Origin: Erwinia sp. S63
Lineage (GTDB): Bacteria > Pseudomonadota > Gammaproteobacteria > Enterobacterales > Enterobacteriaceae
Assembly (NCBI RefSeq): GCF_016625195.1
Contig: NZ_JACVUP010000002.1
Span: forward strand, 220,711 to 284,710
DNA length: 64,000 nt
Direction of reading: 5' to 3'
This document shows, in pieces, positions 14,022-23,607 of the stretch. Numbering within the stretch: the stretch's first letter is position 1; the number at the start of each line of letters is the position of its first letter. The notes beneath the pieces were generated by a model. That model was given only the letters and a program-made list of their open reading frames with translations. It made no database searches and was not told where the DNA came from. Made by a program: the position numbers and the translations under genes.

Positions 14022-15720
14022 TCCGGCAACGCAGTATGCAATGGACGTTACCAACGGCACGGTTATTGCCGGACCAGACATCCGCGCTGCATGCGCCCGG
14101 CACCTTCGCGATCTGGAAGAGGGTCCGAAGCGTGGCCTGTTCTGGGATGTTGAAGCTGTAACTCGTGTCGTTAACTTCTTTGCACAGGTTCTGAAGCTGA
14201 ACGGCGGTGAGCATGAGGGTAAGCCCTTTATTCTGCTGCCGTGGCAGTGTTTCATTGTTGGATCGCTATTCGGCTGGAAGGCCGAAGATGGCACTCGCCG
14301 TTTTCGCATGAGCTATATCGAGTCGGGAAAAGGTTCCGGAAAGTCGCCCCTGGCAGGTGGTGTTGGTCTTTATCTGCTGATGGCGGACAAAGAGCCACGT
14401 GCCGAGGTTTATGCAGCTGCAACCAAAAAAGACCAGGCGATGATTTTGTTTCGTGATGCGGTCACTATGGTCGATCAGTCTCCCGCACTGGCTCAACGCA
14501 TTACCAAATCAGGAACGGGGCTGAACGTTTGGAACCTTGCATTCTTGCAGACAGGTTCTTTCTTCAAGCCGATCAGCTCCGATGATGGTCAGTCAGGTCC
14601 GCGCCCTCACGGCGCTCTGATTGATGAAGTCCATGAGCATAAAACAAACGCCGTAGTTGAGATGATGCGTGCAGGGACTAAGGGCCGTCGTCAGGCGCTG
14701 ATGTTCCTCATCACCAACAGCGGCCACGATAAAACCAGCGTCTGTTATGAGTATCACGAGTACGGTCGCAAAGTTGCAGCCGGTGACCTCGTTGATGACA
14801 GCTTTTTCAGCTTTATCTGTTCGCTGGATGAGGGCGACGACCCGTTCAAAGATGAATCCTGCTGGGGAAAAGCTAACCCCTCACTGGGGCAAACATTCAC
14901 GGATAAATATCTGCGTGAGCAGGTGACGCAGGCTCGCGGGATGCCCTCAAAAGAGAGCATCGTGCGCCGTCTTAACTTCTGCCAGTGGGTGGAAGCGTCC
15001 GATCCGTGGATTGACAGTGACACCTGGATGAACTGTGAACAGGACTTTGACCCGGAGGATTTGGCAGGCGAAGAGTGCTATGGCGGTTTGGACCTGTCCG
15101 GCTCCCGTGACCTGACGGCGCTGGCGCTTTACTTCCCCAAAACCAAAAAGCTTTTGGTTGAGTTCTGGACCCCGAAAGATTCTCTGCTTGAGCGCGCCAA
15201 AACTGACCACGTTCCCTATGACGCCTGGTTGCGTAACGGATTCATTCACGCACCACCGGGTAAGGCGGTTAACTACGGCTTTGTGGCGGTACGAATTGGT
15301 GAGTTGGCTGCCAGATATGACATTAAGTGCATCGCGTTTGACCAGTATCGCATTAAGTATCTGGAGCCCGAACTCGAAAGCGAATCTGTGAGCGTTGACC
15401 TTGTTCCGCATGGTCAGGGCTTTTATAAGGCGCAGGAATCCGGACTCTGGATGCCGCGCTCTATCGAGTTGTTTGAGGAACATCTCAATAACCGGGTTCT
15501 TGTTATCCGGCCTAATCCCTGCCTGCGCTGGAACGCTGCCTCTGCCGTACTGGAGGCAGATCAGAAGGACAACCGTATTTTTGCCAAAAAGAAAAGCACT
15601 GGCCGTATTGATGGCGTGGTGGCGTCAGCTATGGCAATCGGTGCGGCTGAGGATGCAGTGCTGGTAGACAGTGGCGACCCCGATGACTTTTTTGACGACC
15701 CGATTATGGTAGGTATCTGA
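13969..15720 (+). CDS. terL: Terminase large subunit, HK97 type
   Basis: This 583-residue ATPase/nuclease has Walker A SGKGSGKS (about residues 119-126), Walker B ALIDE (about 218) and a C-terminal RNase H-like nuclease domain with GGLDLSGSRDLTAL. It drives DNA into the prohead and cuts it at the packaging site. Start codons at 13969 and 13975 are both possible. It ends in TGATG with the portal gene. Confidence 0.95.
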   Translation: MLMVEKRKKTRSTSSSVDPATQYAMDVTNGTVIAGPDIRAACARHLRDLEEGPKRGLFWDVEAVTRVVNFFAQVLKLNGGEHEGKPFILLPWQCFIVGSLFGWKAEDGTRRFRMSYIESGKGSGKSPLAGGVGLYLLMADKEPRAEVYAAATKKDQAMILFRDAVTMVDQSPALAQRITKSGTGLNVWNLAFLQTGSFFKPISSDDGQSGPRPHGALIDEVHEHKTNAVVEMMRAGTKGRRQALMFLITNSGHDKTSVCYEYHEYGRKVAAGDLVDDSFFSFICSLDEGDDPFKDESCWGKANPSLGQTFTDKYLREQVTQARGMPSKESIVRRLNFCQWVEASDPWIDSDTWMNCEQDFDPEDLAGEECYGGLDLSGSRDLTALALYFPKTKKLLVEFWTPKDSLLERAKTDHVPYDAWLRNGFIHAPPGKAVNYGFVAVRIGELAARYDIKCIAFDQYRIKYLEPELESESVSVDLVPHGQGFYKAQESGLWMPRSIELFEEHLNNRVLVIRPNPCLRWNAASAVLEADQKDNRIFAKKKSTGRIDGVVASAMAIGAAEDAVLVDSGDPDDFFDDPIMVGI

Positions 15721-17024
15721 TGAAGGAAAAGAAACAGCCGGGCCGCATCAAGAGCGCGATTGTTAACTGGCTTGGCGAGTCCATTGGGCTTAACGATGCT
15801 GCTTTCTGGCAGGATTGGTACGGCACCAGTAGCAGTGGAAAAGTAGTGACAGCTGAGAAAGCGCTGGCGCTGGCTTCGGTCTGGGCATGTGTTCGACTAC
15901 TCAGTGAGTCGGTTTCAACTCTGCCCATGAAGGTTTACGAGCGCGCTGCCGACGGTTCCCGCAAGCTTGCTCTGAATCATCCAGCCTATCAGCTGCTCTG
16001 CCGCCGCCCGAACAGTGAAATGACACCGTCAAGATTCATGCTGATGGTGGTTGCCAGTATCTGTCTGCGGGGCAATGCCTACGTTGAGAAAAAGATGATC
16101 GGCACTAAGCTTGTTTCGCTTGTCCCACTTCTCCCACAGAGTATGAAGGTAGAACGCCTCGACAGCGGTGAACTGCAATATACCTACACCGAAAAGGGCA
16201 TACCCCGCATCATTCCTGTGAAGAACATGATGCATATTCGTGGTTTCGGCCTTGATGGCGTCTGCGGGATGATGCCGATGCGCACCGGGCGGGATGTGTT
16301 CGGGGCGGCAATGGCGGTAGAAGAATCTGCCGCCAAGATTTTCGAAAACGGTATTCAGACTTCAGGCTTCTTCCTGTCGAAGAATCTGCTGACAAAAGAG
16401 CAGCGCCAGAAGAACCGGGAAAACCTTAACCGTTTTGTTGGTTCAAAAAATGCCGGCAAGGTAATGGTGCTGGAAGGCGACATGTCTTATCAGGGCATTA
16501 CGCTTAACCCTGAAGACGCTCAGATGCTGGAGTCGCGCTCGTTCAGCATTGAAGAAATCTGCCGCTGGTTCCGTGTTCCGCCATTCATGGTGGGACACGT
16601 TGATAAACAAAGCAGCTGGGCTTCGAGTGTAGAGGGTATGAACCTGCTGTTCCTGACCAATACGCTGCGCCCGATGCTGGTTAATATTGAGCAGGAAATT
16701 TCACGCTGCCTGCTTAACGGTGATGAAGATTTATTTGCTGAGTTCTCCGTTGAGGGACTGCTTCGCGCCGACAGCGCTGGACGTTCCGCCTACTACACAA
16801 CAGCGCTGCAAAATGGCTGGATGTCACGTAATGACGTTCGTCGTCTGGAGAATCTGCCGCCAATTGAAGGCGGTGATATCTACACAGTTCAGCTAAACCT
16901 TACCCCGCTTGAGGACTTGCGAAAAAACAGCATCGAAGCAAGGGCTACGTTGTTGCGCGAAGTTCACAATGCCGTTTTCCCTGACATTCCTTTAGATCAG
17001 TCACCGCTTAAACAAGCGGCTTAG
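15720..17024 (+). CDS. Portal protein, HK97 family
   Basis: This 434-residue protein has family marks VWACVRLLSESVSTLPM (about residues 54-70), RGNAYVEK and the FSIEEICRWFRVPPFMVG segment (about 272-290). It forms the dodecameric ring through which DNA enters and leaves the head. It starts inside the TerL stop and is followed 11 bp later by the protease gene, as in HK97. Confidence 0.95.
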   Translation: MKEKKQPGRIKSAIVNWLGESIGLNDAAFWQDWYGTSSSGKVVTAEKALALASVWACVRLLSESVSTLPMKVYERAADGSRKLALNHPAYQLLCRRPNSEMTPSRFMLMVVASICLRGNAYVEKKMIGTKLVSLVPLLPQSMKVERLDSGELQYTYTEKGIPRIIPVKNMMHIRGFGLDGVCGMMPMRTGRDVFGAAMAVEESAAKIFENGIQTSGFFLSKNLLTKEQRQKNRENLNRFVGSKNAGKVMVLEGDMSYQGITLNPEDAQMLESRSFSIEEICRWFRVPPFMVGHVDKQSSWASSVEGMNLLFLTNTLRPMLVNIEQEISRCLLNGDEDLFAEFSVEGLLRADSAGRSAYYTTALQNGWMSRNDVRRLENLPPIEGGDIYTVQLNLTPLEDLRKNSIEARATLLREVHNAVFPDIPLDQSPLKQAA

Positions 17025-17035
17025 GAGCAACCCCC

Positions 17036-17884
17036 ATGACATTGAAAAGTCTTCCGGCAGCGCCGGAGGGGCGGCCTTTTGCGCGCGAAAATCGCGATCT
17101 GCCGTCCTCCGCAATGGAACGCTGGAACGGCGGCATTAAAGCCGCCAAGCGGGCAGAAAACAGCATTTCAGTATTTGATGTGATAGGTGCTGACTGGTAT
17201 GGCGATGGCGTTACCGCCAGCCGAATCGCTGCCGCGCTCCGTTCAATCGGTGGCGCTGACGTCACCGTAAACATTAATTCGCCTGGCGGCGATATGTTTG
17301 AAGGCCTGGCGATTTACAACCTGCTTCGCGAGTACGAGGGGAAGGTCACCGTTAAGGTGCTTGGACTCGCTGCCTCAGCTGCTTCGATTATCGCTATGGC
17401 CGGTGATGAGGTCCAGATTGGTCGCGGTGCCTTCCTGATGATCCATAACTGCTGGGTGTATGCGATGGGCAACCGTCACGACCTGCAGCAGATTGCTACG
17501 GAAATGGTGCCTTTTGATAAGGCCATGAACGATATCTACGGCGCTCGCACGGGGCTGGATACCGCCACTATCGACGCAATGATGGATGCTGAAACCTACA
17601 TAGGCGGCAGTGATGCCGTTGATAAGGGATTTGCGGATCGTCTGCTTTCTGCAGATGAAATTGCGGACGACGACGACAGCCCCGCCGCTGCATTACGCAA
17701 ACTGGACGCGATGCTGGCTAAAACCGATGCACCACGTTCCGAACGTCGAAAACTTCTCAAAGCACTAACCGGTAGCAAGCCAGGCGCTGCTGCCACCCCT
17801 GAAGGTATGCCGGGCGCTACCGACGAAATAAACCCTGAAAGTATTGAACAACTTAATAACGCGCTGGCCGCGTTCGGCAAATGA
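17036..17884 (+). CDS. ClpP-like prohead protease (S14)
   Basis: This 282-residue protein has a ClpP-type serine protease domain (about residues 40-215). INSPGGDMFEG is at about 80-90, the nucleophile Ser114 is in GLAASAAS and His137 is in MIHNCW. In HK97-like heads this class trims the capsid delta domain and scaffold. The C-terminal 65 residues are a charged extension that may act as scaffold. An AGGAG site precedes the start. Confidence 0.9.
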   Translation: MTLKSLPAAPEGRPFARENRDLPSSAMERWNGGIKAAKRAENSISVFDVIGADWYGDGVTASRIAAALRSIGGADVTVNINSPGGDMFEGLAIYNLLREYEGKVTVKVLGLAASAASIIAMAGDEVQIGRGAFLMIHNCWVYAMGNRHDLQQIATEMVPFDKAMNDIYGARTGLDTATIDAMMDAETYIGGSDAVDKGFADRLLSADEIADDDDSPAAALRKLDAMLAKTDAPRSERRKLLKALTGSKPGAAATPEGMPGATDEINPESIEQLNNALAAFGK

Positions 17885-17893
17885 GGATTATCC

Positions 17894-19105
17894 ATGTCTG
17901 AAGTAAATGAGATTCTGAAAAAGGTCACGGCAAGCATTGAAGAAGCTAATGGCAAATTCAGTGCTAAGGCAGAAGACGCCCTGAAAGAGGCAAAAAAGGC
18001 GGGTTCACTCTCAGCTGAAACGAAAGACGCAGTTGATAAAATGGCTTCTGAATTAAATGCCATGCGTGAAGCCGAAAAAGTTCTCAAAGCCTCACTTGGG
18101 GAGTTGGAGCAGCACGTTGCTCAGATGCCTTTAAACAACGCCGCTAAAGTTGTTGAGACCGTGGGGCGTCAGGTTGTTTCCTCTGAAGCGCTTAAGGCAT
18201 TCGCTGCTGGCGTTGAAGGGAACAAGCGCATCAGTATTCCGGTGAGCGCAGCATTGCTTACCGTGAATGTCCCTGGTCAAATCGTTGCGCCTGATCGCCT
18301 TCCAGGAATCGACACCCAGCCAAAGCAGCGCCTGTTTATTCGTGATTTGATTGCGCCTGGCCGCACGGCTTCTAACACCATTTACTGGGTGCAGCAGACT
18401 GGTTTCACCAACAGAGCCGCTGCCGTTGCTGAAAACACGACCAAGCCGTACAGCGACATTGCCTTCGCGGAGAAGATCACGCCAGTCCGTACGATCGCTC
18501 ACCTGTTTAAGGCGGCCAAGCAGATTCTGGATGATATGCCGCAACTGCAGTCCACTATCGATGCAGAGCTTCGCTATGGGCTGAAGTATGTTGAAGAACA
18601 GGAAATTCTGTTCGGCGATGGCACTGGTGCACATCTCGACGGTATTGTTCCGCAGGCTTCAGCTTTTGCCGCTGCCTTTGAAGTTGAAAGTCAGAACGGC
18701 ATCGACGACCTGCGCTTAGCCATGCTTCAGGCTCAGCTGGCGCGATTCCCGGCTTCTGGTCACGTCCTGCACTTCATCGACTGGGCCAAGATCGAACTGA
18801 CCAAAGACACGCTGGGTCGCTATATCCTGGCGAATCCTGCGGCGCTGACTGGGCCAACCCTCTGGGGTCTTCCGGTCGTGGCTACCGAAGCGGCCGCATT
18901 CCAGGGCAAATTCCTGACAGGCGCATTTAATGCCGGTGCACAAATCTTCGATCGTGAAGATGCCAACGTTGTGATCTCCACCGAAAACGCCGACGACTTT
19001 GAGAAAAACATGATCTCAATCCGTTGTGAAGAGCGTCTGGCTCTGGCGGTTAAACGTCCTGAAGCATTTATCTACGGTACATTCACCGTTCCTGCAGCCA
19101 GCTAA
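17894..19105 (+). CDS. Major capsid protein, HK97 fold
   Basis: This 403-residue protein has a helical, lysine- and glutamate-rich N-terminal delta-like region (about residues 1-85) and then the HK97 capsid body. Visible body marks are RDLIAPGRT, IYWVQQTGFTN, YGLKYVEEQEILFGDG and the C-terminal RCEERLALAVKRPEAF. The delta region is probably removed by the preceding protease. Length is normal for the family. Confidence 0.95.
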   Translation: MSEVNEILKKVTASIEEANGKFSAKAEDALKEAKKAGSLSAETKDAVDKMASELNAMREAEKVLKASLGELEQHVAQMPLNNAAKVVETVGRQVVSSEALKAFAAGVEGNKRISIPVSAALLTVNVPGQIVAPDRLPGIDTQPKQRLFIRDLIAPGRTASNTIYWVQQTGFTNRAAAVAENTTKPYSDIAFAEKITPVRTIAHLFKAAKQILDDMPQLQSTIDAELRYGLKYVEEQEILFGDGTGAHLDGIVPQASAFAAAFEVESQNGIDDLRLAMLQAQLARFPASGHVLHFIDWAKIELTKDTLGRYILANPAALTGPTLWGLPVVATEAAAFQGKFLTGAFNAGAQIFDREDANVVISTENADDFEKNMISIRCEERLALAVKRPEAFIYGTFTVPAAS

Positions 19106-19148
19106 CTAATCAGGCGGCCTGAGTGCCGCCCTTATCAGGGGTACGTTC

Positions 19149-19457
19149 ATGAAACTGGTTCTGTTAAAGCCGAATTATTTCAAGGGTGTGGTTGTTACTG
19201 AGGGCCAAACCATTGAAACGGATGAGCAACACGGTCGAGAACTCATCAAGCTTAAGTATGCCCGCTCAGTCGATGGTGACGGCGGTGAAGATGCAAAGGC
19301 TAAAGCCGCTGCTGAAGCACAAGCCAAAGCAGAAGCCGAAGCGCAAGCCGAGGCTGAAGCCAAAGCCAAAGCAGAAGAAGAAGAAGCCCAGGCTAAAGCC
19401 GCTGCTGAAGCACAAGCCAAAGCAGATGCCGAAGCAAAGGAAAAAGCTAAAAAATAA
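19149..19457 (+). CDS. Small post-capsid protein with Ala/Glu/Lys repeat tail
   Basis: The first about 45 residues (VVVTEGQTIETDEQHGRELIKLKYARSV) form a small domain seen in proteins encoded between the capsid and connector genes of HK97-type phages. The rest is a low-complexity tail of AEAQAKAEAE-type repeats that should form one long charged helix. An exact 37-bp direct repeat at 19297-19333 and 19388-19424 explains the expansion. The function is unknown; a head-decoration or connector role is only inferred from position. Confidence 0.6.
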   Translation: MKLVLLKPNYFKGVVVTEGQTIETDEQHGRELIKLKYARSVDGDGGEDAKAKAAAEAQAKAEAEAQAEAEAKAKAEEEEAQAKAAAEAQAKADAEAKEKAKK

Positions 19458-19466
19458 GGCGTGGTC

Positions 19467-19796
19467 ATGCTGCTGACGCTCGAAGAAATCAAATTGCAGT
19501 GCCGTCTGGAAAGCGATTTCACTGCAGAGGATCAGCTGCTTGAGCTTTTTGCTCTGGCGGCTGAGGCGAAGGCGGTGACCTACCTTAACCGCAATCTCTA
19601 TAAAACGGTTGCGGACATTGCCCCGCTTGATACTGACGGCATGGTGATCACAGAAGATATCCGGCTTGCTCTCCTGATGCTGGTCAGTCACTGGTACGAA
19701 CACCGTAGTTCTGTGTCTGAACTGGAGATGACAGAGACGCCGCAGGCGTTTGAGTTCCTTCTTTATTCACGCCGCCTACCTGTGTCGGGGTACTGA
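19467..19796 (+). CDS. Head-tail connector protein, gp6-like
   Basis: This 109-residue helical protein (LTLEEIKLQCRLES...DIRLALLMLVSHWYEHR) matches the small connector family that docks under the portal. ATG 19467 is used because AAGG lies 7 bp upstream; GTG 19461 is an alternative. It forms the first ring of the neck. Confidence 0.85.
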   Translation: MLLTLEEIKLQCRLESDFTAEDQLLELFALAAEAKAVTYLNRNLYKTVADIAPLDTDGMVITEDIRLALLMLVSHWYEHRSSVSELEMTETPQAFEFLLYSRRLPVSGY

Positions 19797-19797
19797 T

Positions 19798-20187
19798 ATG
19801 CAGTTACGGTCATCAAATACCAGCGCTGTATTTACACTGCCCGATCCCGGTGAACTAAATAAGCGTATCCACATGCGGCAGCGTATAGATCAGGCTGCGG
19901 CGGATTATGGAGTGGAGCCGGTTTATCAGAATGAAAATGATGTGTGGGCAAAGGTCAGGCAGGTAGGCGCCACTACCTATCACGAATCCGTTCAGGCTGA
20001 TGACATTATTACCCATTACATCACGATCCGTTTTCGTCAGGGCATCACTTCCGATTTTGAAGTGGTTTATGGCGGCAATATTTACCGGGTTAAGCGTCTT
20101 CGTGATCTTAACTCCGCTGGCCGTTACCTGCTGATGGAGTGCGAGGAACTGGGTGCGGTAGATCGCGATGGAGGTATGTATGGCTAA
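19798..20187 (+). CDS. Head closure protein
   Basis: This 129-residue beta-rich protein (NKRIHMRQRIDQAAADYGVEP..., DVWAKVRQVG, ITIRFRQGI, YRVKRLRDLNSAGRYLLMECEEL) has the pattern of the phage head-tail adaptor/closure family (SPP1 gp16-like). It should plug the neck after packaging. The ATG at 19798 directly follows the connector stop. Confidence 0.85.
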   Translation: MQLRSSNTSAVFTLPDPGELNKRIHMRQRIDQAAADYGVEPVYQNENDVWAKVRQVGATTYHESVQADDIITHYITIRFRQGITSDFEVVYGGNIYRVKRLRDLNSAGRYLLMECEELGAVDRDGGMYG

Positions 20188-20686
20188 GCCTCTACTGCAC
20201 GTTGATTTCGATCAGCCAAAAGAACTCGTTTTTAACCGAGCAAAAATGCGTAAGGCCTTTGTGAAAATTGGCCAAGTACATATGCGTGATGCACGCCGGA
20301 TGGTGATGCGTCGCGGTCGTTCCTCTCCAGGGGAAAGTCCGGGATATCGTACTGGCAGGCTGGCGCGATCAATCGGTTATTACGTACCACGGGCATCTAA
20401 AAACCGTGCTGGTCTGATGGTGCGCATTGCGCCTAACCAGAAGCGGGGCGAAGGCAACCGTCTTATTGAAGGTGATTTCTATCCTGCCTTCCTGTTTTAC
20501 GGTGTCCGGCGCGGGGCTAAACGAGGAAAAAGCCACCACAAAGGCAAGTCAGGTGGTAACGGCTGGCGTATTGCACCGCGCAAGAACTATATGGCGGAAG
20601 TGCTTGAATCCCGCAAGAGTTGGACGCGCTATGTCCTTAGCAGGGCGCTTCGCACCTCCCTCAAGCCTGAAAGGAAAAAGAAATGA
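20180..20686 (+). CDS. HK97 gp10-like neck/tail-completion protein
   Basis: This 168-residue basic protein has PGESPGYRTGRLARSIGYYV (about residues 50-69) and an alpha/beta layout consistent with HK97 gp10-like tail-completion proteins. GGAGG fixes the start at 20180. It overlaps the next gene by four bases. The PFYLFYGVRRGAKRGK-type basic segment and the lysine-rich end suggest contact with DNA or acidic partners. Confidence 0.75.
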   Translation: MAKPLLHVDFDQPKELVFNRAKMRKAFVKIGQVHMRDARRMVMRRGRSSPGESPGYRTGRLARSIGYYVPRASKNRAGLMVRIAPNQKRGEGNRLIEGDFYPAFLFYGVRRGAKRGKSHHKGKSGGNGWRIAPRKNYMAEVLESRKSWTRYVLSRALRTSLKPERKKK

Positions 20687-21243
20687 AGCTGTCTCTTGTG
20701 ATAGCTGCGCTTCGTGCGCGGTGCCCGAGATTTGAGGGCAACGTGGCAGGTGCAGCGGAATTCAAAGCCATCCCAGAAACCGGAAAAATGAAACTTCCGG
20801 CAGCCTACGTGGTGCCAACGGAAGACATCACTGCCGAACAAAAGTCTCTGACCGATTACTGGCAGAACGTCACTGAAGGGTTTGCAGTTGTCGTTGTGCT
20901 GGATAATACCCGCGACGAGCGCGGACAGGCATCTGGCTATGACGCTGTGCACGATGTCCGGGGTGAAATCTGGAAAGCTCTGCTGGGCTGGCAACCGGAT
21001 GAAGACGCAGGTCCGGTGGCGTATTCCGGCGGTCAGCTTCTCGATATGGATCGGGGCCGTCTCTATTACCAGTTTGAGTTCATGCTGACACGTGAAATCA
21101 CAGAAGACATGACGCGCCAGCATGACGATCTCAATTCTCTGGATGATTTCAGAGAAATTGATATCGACGTGGACTTCATCGGCAAAGACCAGAAACCAGA
21201 CGGCATCATCGAACACAAACTTCAGGTCAACCTCAGCGAGTAA
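20683..21243 (+). CDS. Tail terminator-like protein
   Basis: This 186-residue protein sits where Mu-like and HK97-like phages encode the tail terminator. The N-terminal IAALRARCPRFEGNVAGAAEF and the AAYVVPTEDI strand fit a gp37-like family. The C-terminal part is acidic. It probably caps the sheath/tube and joins it to the neck. Assignment rests on order and general resemblance. Confidence 0.65.
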   Translation: MKLSLVIAALRARCPRFEGNVAGAAEFKAIPETGKMKLPAAYVVPTEDITAEQKSLTDYWQNVTEGFAVVVVLDNTRDERGQASGYDAVHDVRGEIWKALLGWQPDEDAGPVAYSGGQLLDMDRGRLYYQFEFMLTREITEDMTRQHDDLNSLDDFREIDIDVDFIGKDQKPDGIIEHKLQVNLSE

Positions 21244-21246
21244 CCA

Positions 21247-21435
21247 ATGAAACTAAAACCTGTAGCCGGGCGATCAGTTCCTGATCCTGCCCGTGGCGAC
21301 CTATTGCCCAAAGAAGGGCGAAACGTCGAAATGAGTACTTACTGGCTCCGCCGCATTAAGGCTGGGGATGTTACGGAAGTCAAAGCAGAAACCAAGGCTT
21401 CTGCTAAAGACGCAACTAAACAAGGTGGCGAGTAA
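21247..21435 (+). CDS. DUF2635-like small tail protein
   Basis: This 62-residue protein starts KPVAGRSVPDPARGDLLPKEG and has WLRRIKAGDV, a clear match to the DUF2635 pattern encoded just before Mu-type tail sheath genes (Mu gp38). The tail is alanine- and lysine-rich. It overlaps the sheath gene by one base. Function in tail assembly is not established. Confidence 0.8.
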   Translation: MKLKPVAGRSVPDPARGDLLPKEGRNVEMSTYWLRRIKAGDVTEVKAETKASAKDATKQGGE

Positions 21436-22931
21436 TGACTGTCAGCTTTAGTCAGGTGCCTTCTGATATCCGCGTGCCGCTGTTCTGGGCAGAGATGGAT
21501 GCCAGCCAGGCAAACAGCGCGAGTTCAAGCAGCCCGGCATTGCTAATCGGGACCGTGGCAACCACGGCAACGGTTGTTAAAAACACGCTCACTATCATGC
21601 CCTCTGCTGATCTTGCCGGGAAAATTTGTGGCTTCGGTAGCCAGTTGCACCGTATGGTCAAGCGCTATCGCGCCATCGATCCATTCGGTGAGTTGTGGAT
21701 TCTGGCTGTGGGTGAATCTACAGGTGCGCTGGCGGCAGGCTCAGTTGTCATTGCAGGCACAGCTCAGGCATCAGGTACGCTCAGCCTTTATATTGGAGTT
21801 GAGCGCGTGCAGGCCGCCGTGGTGATTGGCGACGAGGCTGCTGATGTTGCCACCACGCTGGCAGCTGCCATCAACGCGAATGCCAGCCTGCCTGTTACTG
21901 CAGCAGTCACTGACGGTTCAGTGGCAGTGAAAGCGCGCCACAAAGGCCTGACCGGGAATGACATCCCGCTCATGCTTAACTACTACGGCACGGTGGGCGG
22001 TGAAACTACACCAGACGGCATTACCGTGACCATTACCGCATTGTCTGGTGGCACCGGTTCACCGGACCTCACCGATACCATTGCTGCTATGGGAGATGAA
22101 CCGTTCGATTTTATCGGGCTTCCATTTAGTGATTCAGCTTCTCTCGCCACTATGGCGCTGGAAATGAATGATGGAACGGGACGCTGGAGCTATTCGCGTC
22201 AGCTTTATGGCCACGTCTACACGGCCAAAACTGGCACATTGTCAGACCTGGTTGCTTTTGGCGATACCATGAATAACCAGCACACCACTGTTGCTGGTTA
22301 TGAAGTGGAGACGCAAACCTGCTGCGATGAGCTGGTGGCGATGCGAACTGCGCGTAATGCGGTATTTATCCGTAACGATCCGGCGCGCCCAACGCAAACT
22401 GGTGAGTTGACCGGGGCATTACCCGCTCCAAAAGGTAGCCGCTTTATTCTTTCAGAGCAGCAGTCTCTGCTGACGCACGGCATTGCAACGGCCTATGTAG
22501 AAAGCGGCGTACTGCGTATTCAGCGCGATATCACAACCTATCAGCAGAACAGCTACGGCGTGGCTGATGACAGCTATCTGGACAGTGAAACGCTGCATAC
22601 CAGTGCTTATGTTCTGCGTGAACTGAAGAGCGTGATCACCTCCAAGTACCCGCGCCATAAACTAGCTAATGATGGTACCCGTTTCGGTGATGGTCAGGCC
22701 GTAGTGACGCCAGCGGTTATCAAAGGTGAGATGTGCTCGGTCTACAAACAGATGGAGCGTTCAGCCATCGTTGAAAACTTTGACCTGTTCAAAACCTATC
22801 TGGTGGTGGAGCGCAACGCGGATAATCCAAACCGCGTTGATGTGCTGTTCCCGCCTGACTACGTTAATCAGCTGCGCGTGTTTGCTCTGGTTAATCAGTT
22901 CCGTCTGCAATACAGCGAGGAGAGCGAATAA
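21435..22931 (+). CDS. Contractile tail sheath protein, Mu gpL-like
   Basis: This 498-residue protein begins FSQVPSDIRVPLFWAEMD, the Mu L-type sheath signature, and has the sheath-fold FIGLPFSD, YGHVYTAKTGTLS and C-terminal SKYPRHKLANDGTRFG segments. It forms the outer contractile tube. Its presence makes this phage a myovirus although the head genes are HK97-type. Confidence 0.95.
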   Translation: MTVSFSQVPSDIRVPLFWAEMDASQANSASSSSPALLIGTVATTATVVKNTLTIMPSADLAGKICGFGSQLHRMVKRYRAIDPFGELWILAVGESTGALAAGSVVIAGTAQASGTLSLYIGVERVQAAVVIGDEAADVATTLAAAINANASLPVTAAVTDGSVAVKARHKGLTGNDIPLMLNYYGTVGGETTPDGITVTITALSGGTGSPDLTDTIAAMGDEPFDFIGLPFSDSASLATMALEMNDGTGRWSYSRQLYGHVYTAKTGTLSDLVAFGDTMNNQHTTVAGYEVETQTCCDELVAMRTARNAVFIRNDPARPTQTGELTGALPAPKGSRFILSEQQSLLTHGIATAYVESGVLRIQRDITTYQQNSYGVADDSYLDSETLHTSAYVLRELKSVITSKYPRHKLANDGTRFGDGQAVVTPAVIKGEMCSVYKQMERSAIVENFDLFKTYLVVERNADNPNRVDVLFPPDYVNQLRVFALVNQFRLQYSEESE

Positions 22932-23287
22932 TGTCCCGTATTGCTGGTACAACGTATTTTAAACTCGACGGGCTTCAGCTGTCGCTGACGGGCGGCATTG
23001 AAGTGCCGATGAACACCAAGGTTAATGATGATGTGATCGGCCTTGATGGTTCTGTTGACCGTAAAGAAACGCACCGCGCGCCTTACATTAAAGGCACCTT
23101 TAAAGTGCCTAAGGGCTTCCCGCTCAGCAAAATCACCGAGTCCGACAGCATGACCGGTACTGCTGAACTGGCGAATGGGCAGGTTTACGTCCTGACCGAA
23201 GCCTGGCTGTTTGGTGAGGCTAACCACAATGCCGAAGAAGGTACGGTTGACCTTGAATTCCATGGTTCAGAAGGATTCTACCAGTGA
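22931..23287 (+). CDS. Tail tube protein, Mu gpM-like
   Basis: This 118-residue protein (AGTTYFKLDGLQLSLTGGIEVP...YIKGTFKVPKGFPL) matches the Mu M-type inner tube. It starts within the sheath stop codon and overlaps the chaperone gene by four bases. It polymerises into the tube through which DNA passes. Confidence 0.9.
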   Translation: MSRIAGTTYFKLDGLQLSLTGGIEVPMNTKVNDDVIGLDGSVDRKETHRAPYIKGTFKVPKGFPLSKITESDSMTGTAELANGQVYVLTEAWLFGEANHNAEEGTVDLEFHGSEGFYQ

Positions 23288-23607
23288 AAGAATTGGTACT
23301 AACTAAACCCATTGTGGCGGCAAATGAGACGCTTCATGTGCTGGAAATCCGCGAGCCAACTTATGACGAAGTTGAGCAATTCGGCATCCCTTTCAGCTAC
23401 AACGAGTCTGGTGAAATGAAACTGGACTCCCGCGTAACGCTGAAATATATCCCGGTTCTCGCCGCTATCCCGCGTTCTTCAGCAGCAAAAATGACGCTCA
23501 AAGATGTCTTTATGGCGTCAATGACGATCGTTGGTTTTTTTACGGGGTCGGAAGCGGCGGAGAGTTCAGAAAACGACTCTACAACACCGCCCACTTCTGG
23601 CGCATAA
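23284..23607 (+). CDS. Tail assembly chaperone, zero-frame product (gp41-like)
   Basis: This 107-residue protein lies between tube and tape-measure genes. It has the TKPIVAANETLHVLEIREPTYDEVEQFG opening of Mu gp41-like chaperones. A T-TTT-TTT slippery heptamer at 23535-23541 permits a -1 shift that makes a longer form. Such chaperones coat the tape measure during tail assembly. The short zero-frame tail is acidic and low-complexity. Confidence 0.85.
   Translation: MKELVLTKPIVAANETLHVLEIREPTYDEVEQFGIPFSYNESGEMKLDSRVTLKYIPVLAAIPRSSAAKMTLKDVFMASMTIVGFFTGSEAAESSENDSTTPPTSGA

Noticed and set aside
18131..18634. Long minus-strand frame inside the capsid gene
   Set aside because: It mirrors a strongly supported capsid gene and has no ribosome site or family pattern.
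19175..19703. Minus-strand Ala/Ser-rich and Phe/Gly-rich frames over the post-capsid gene
   Set aside because: They are the complement of the repeat-rich Ala/Glu/Lys tail and arise from its composition.
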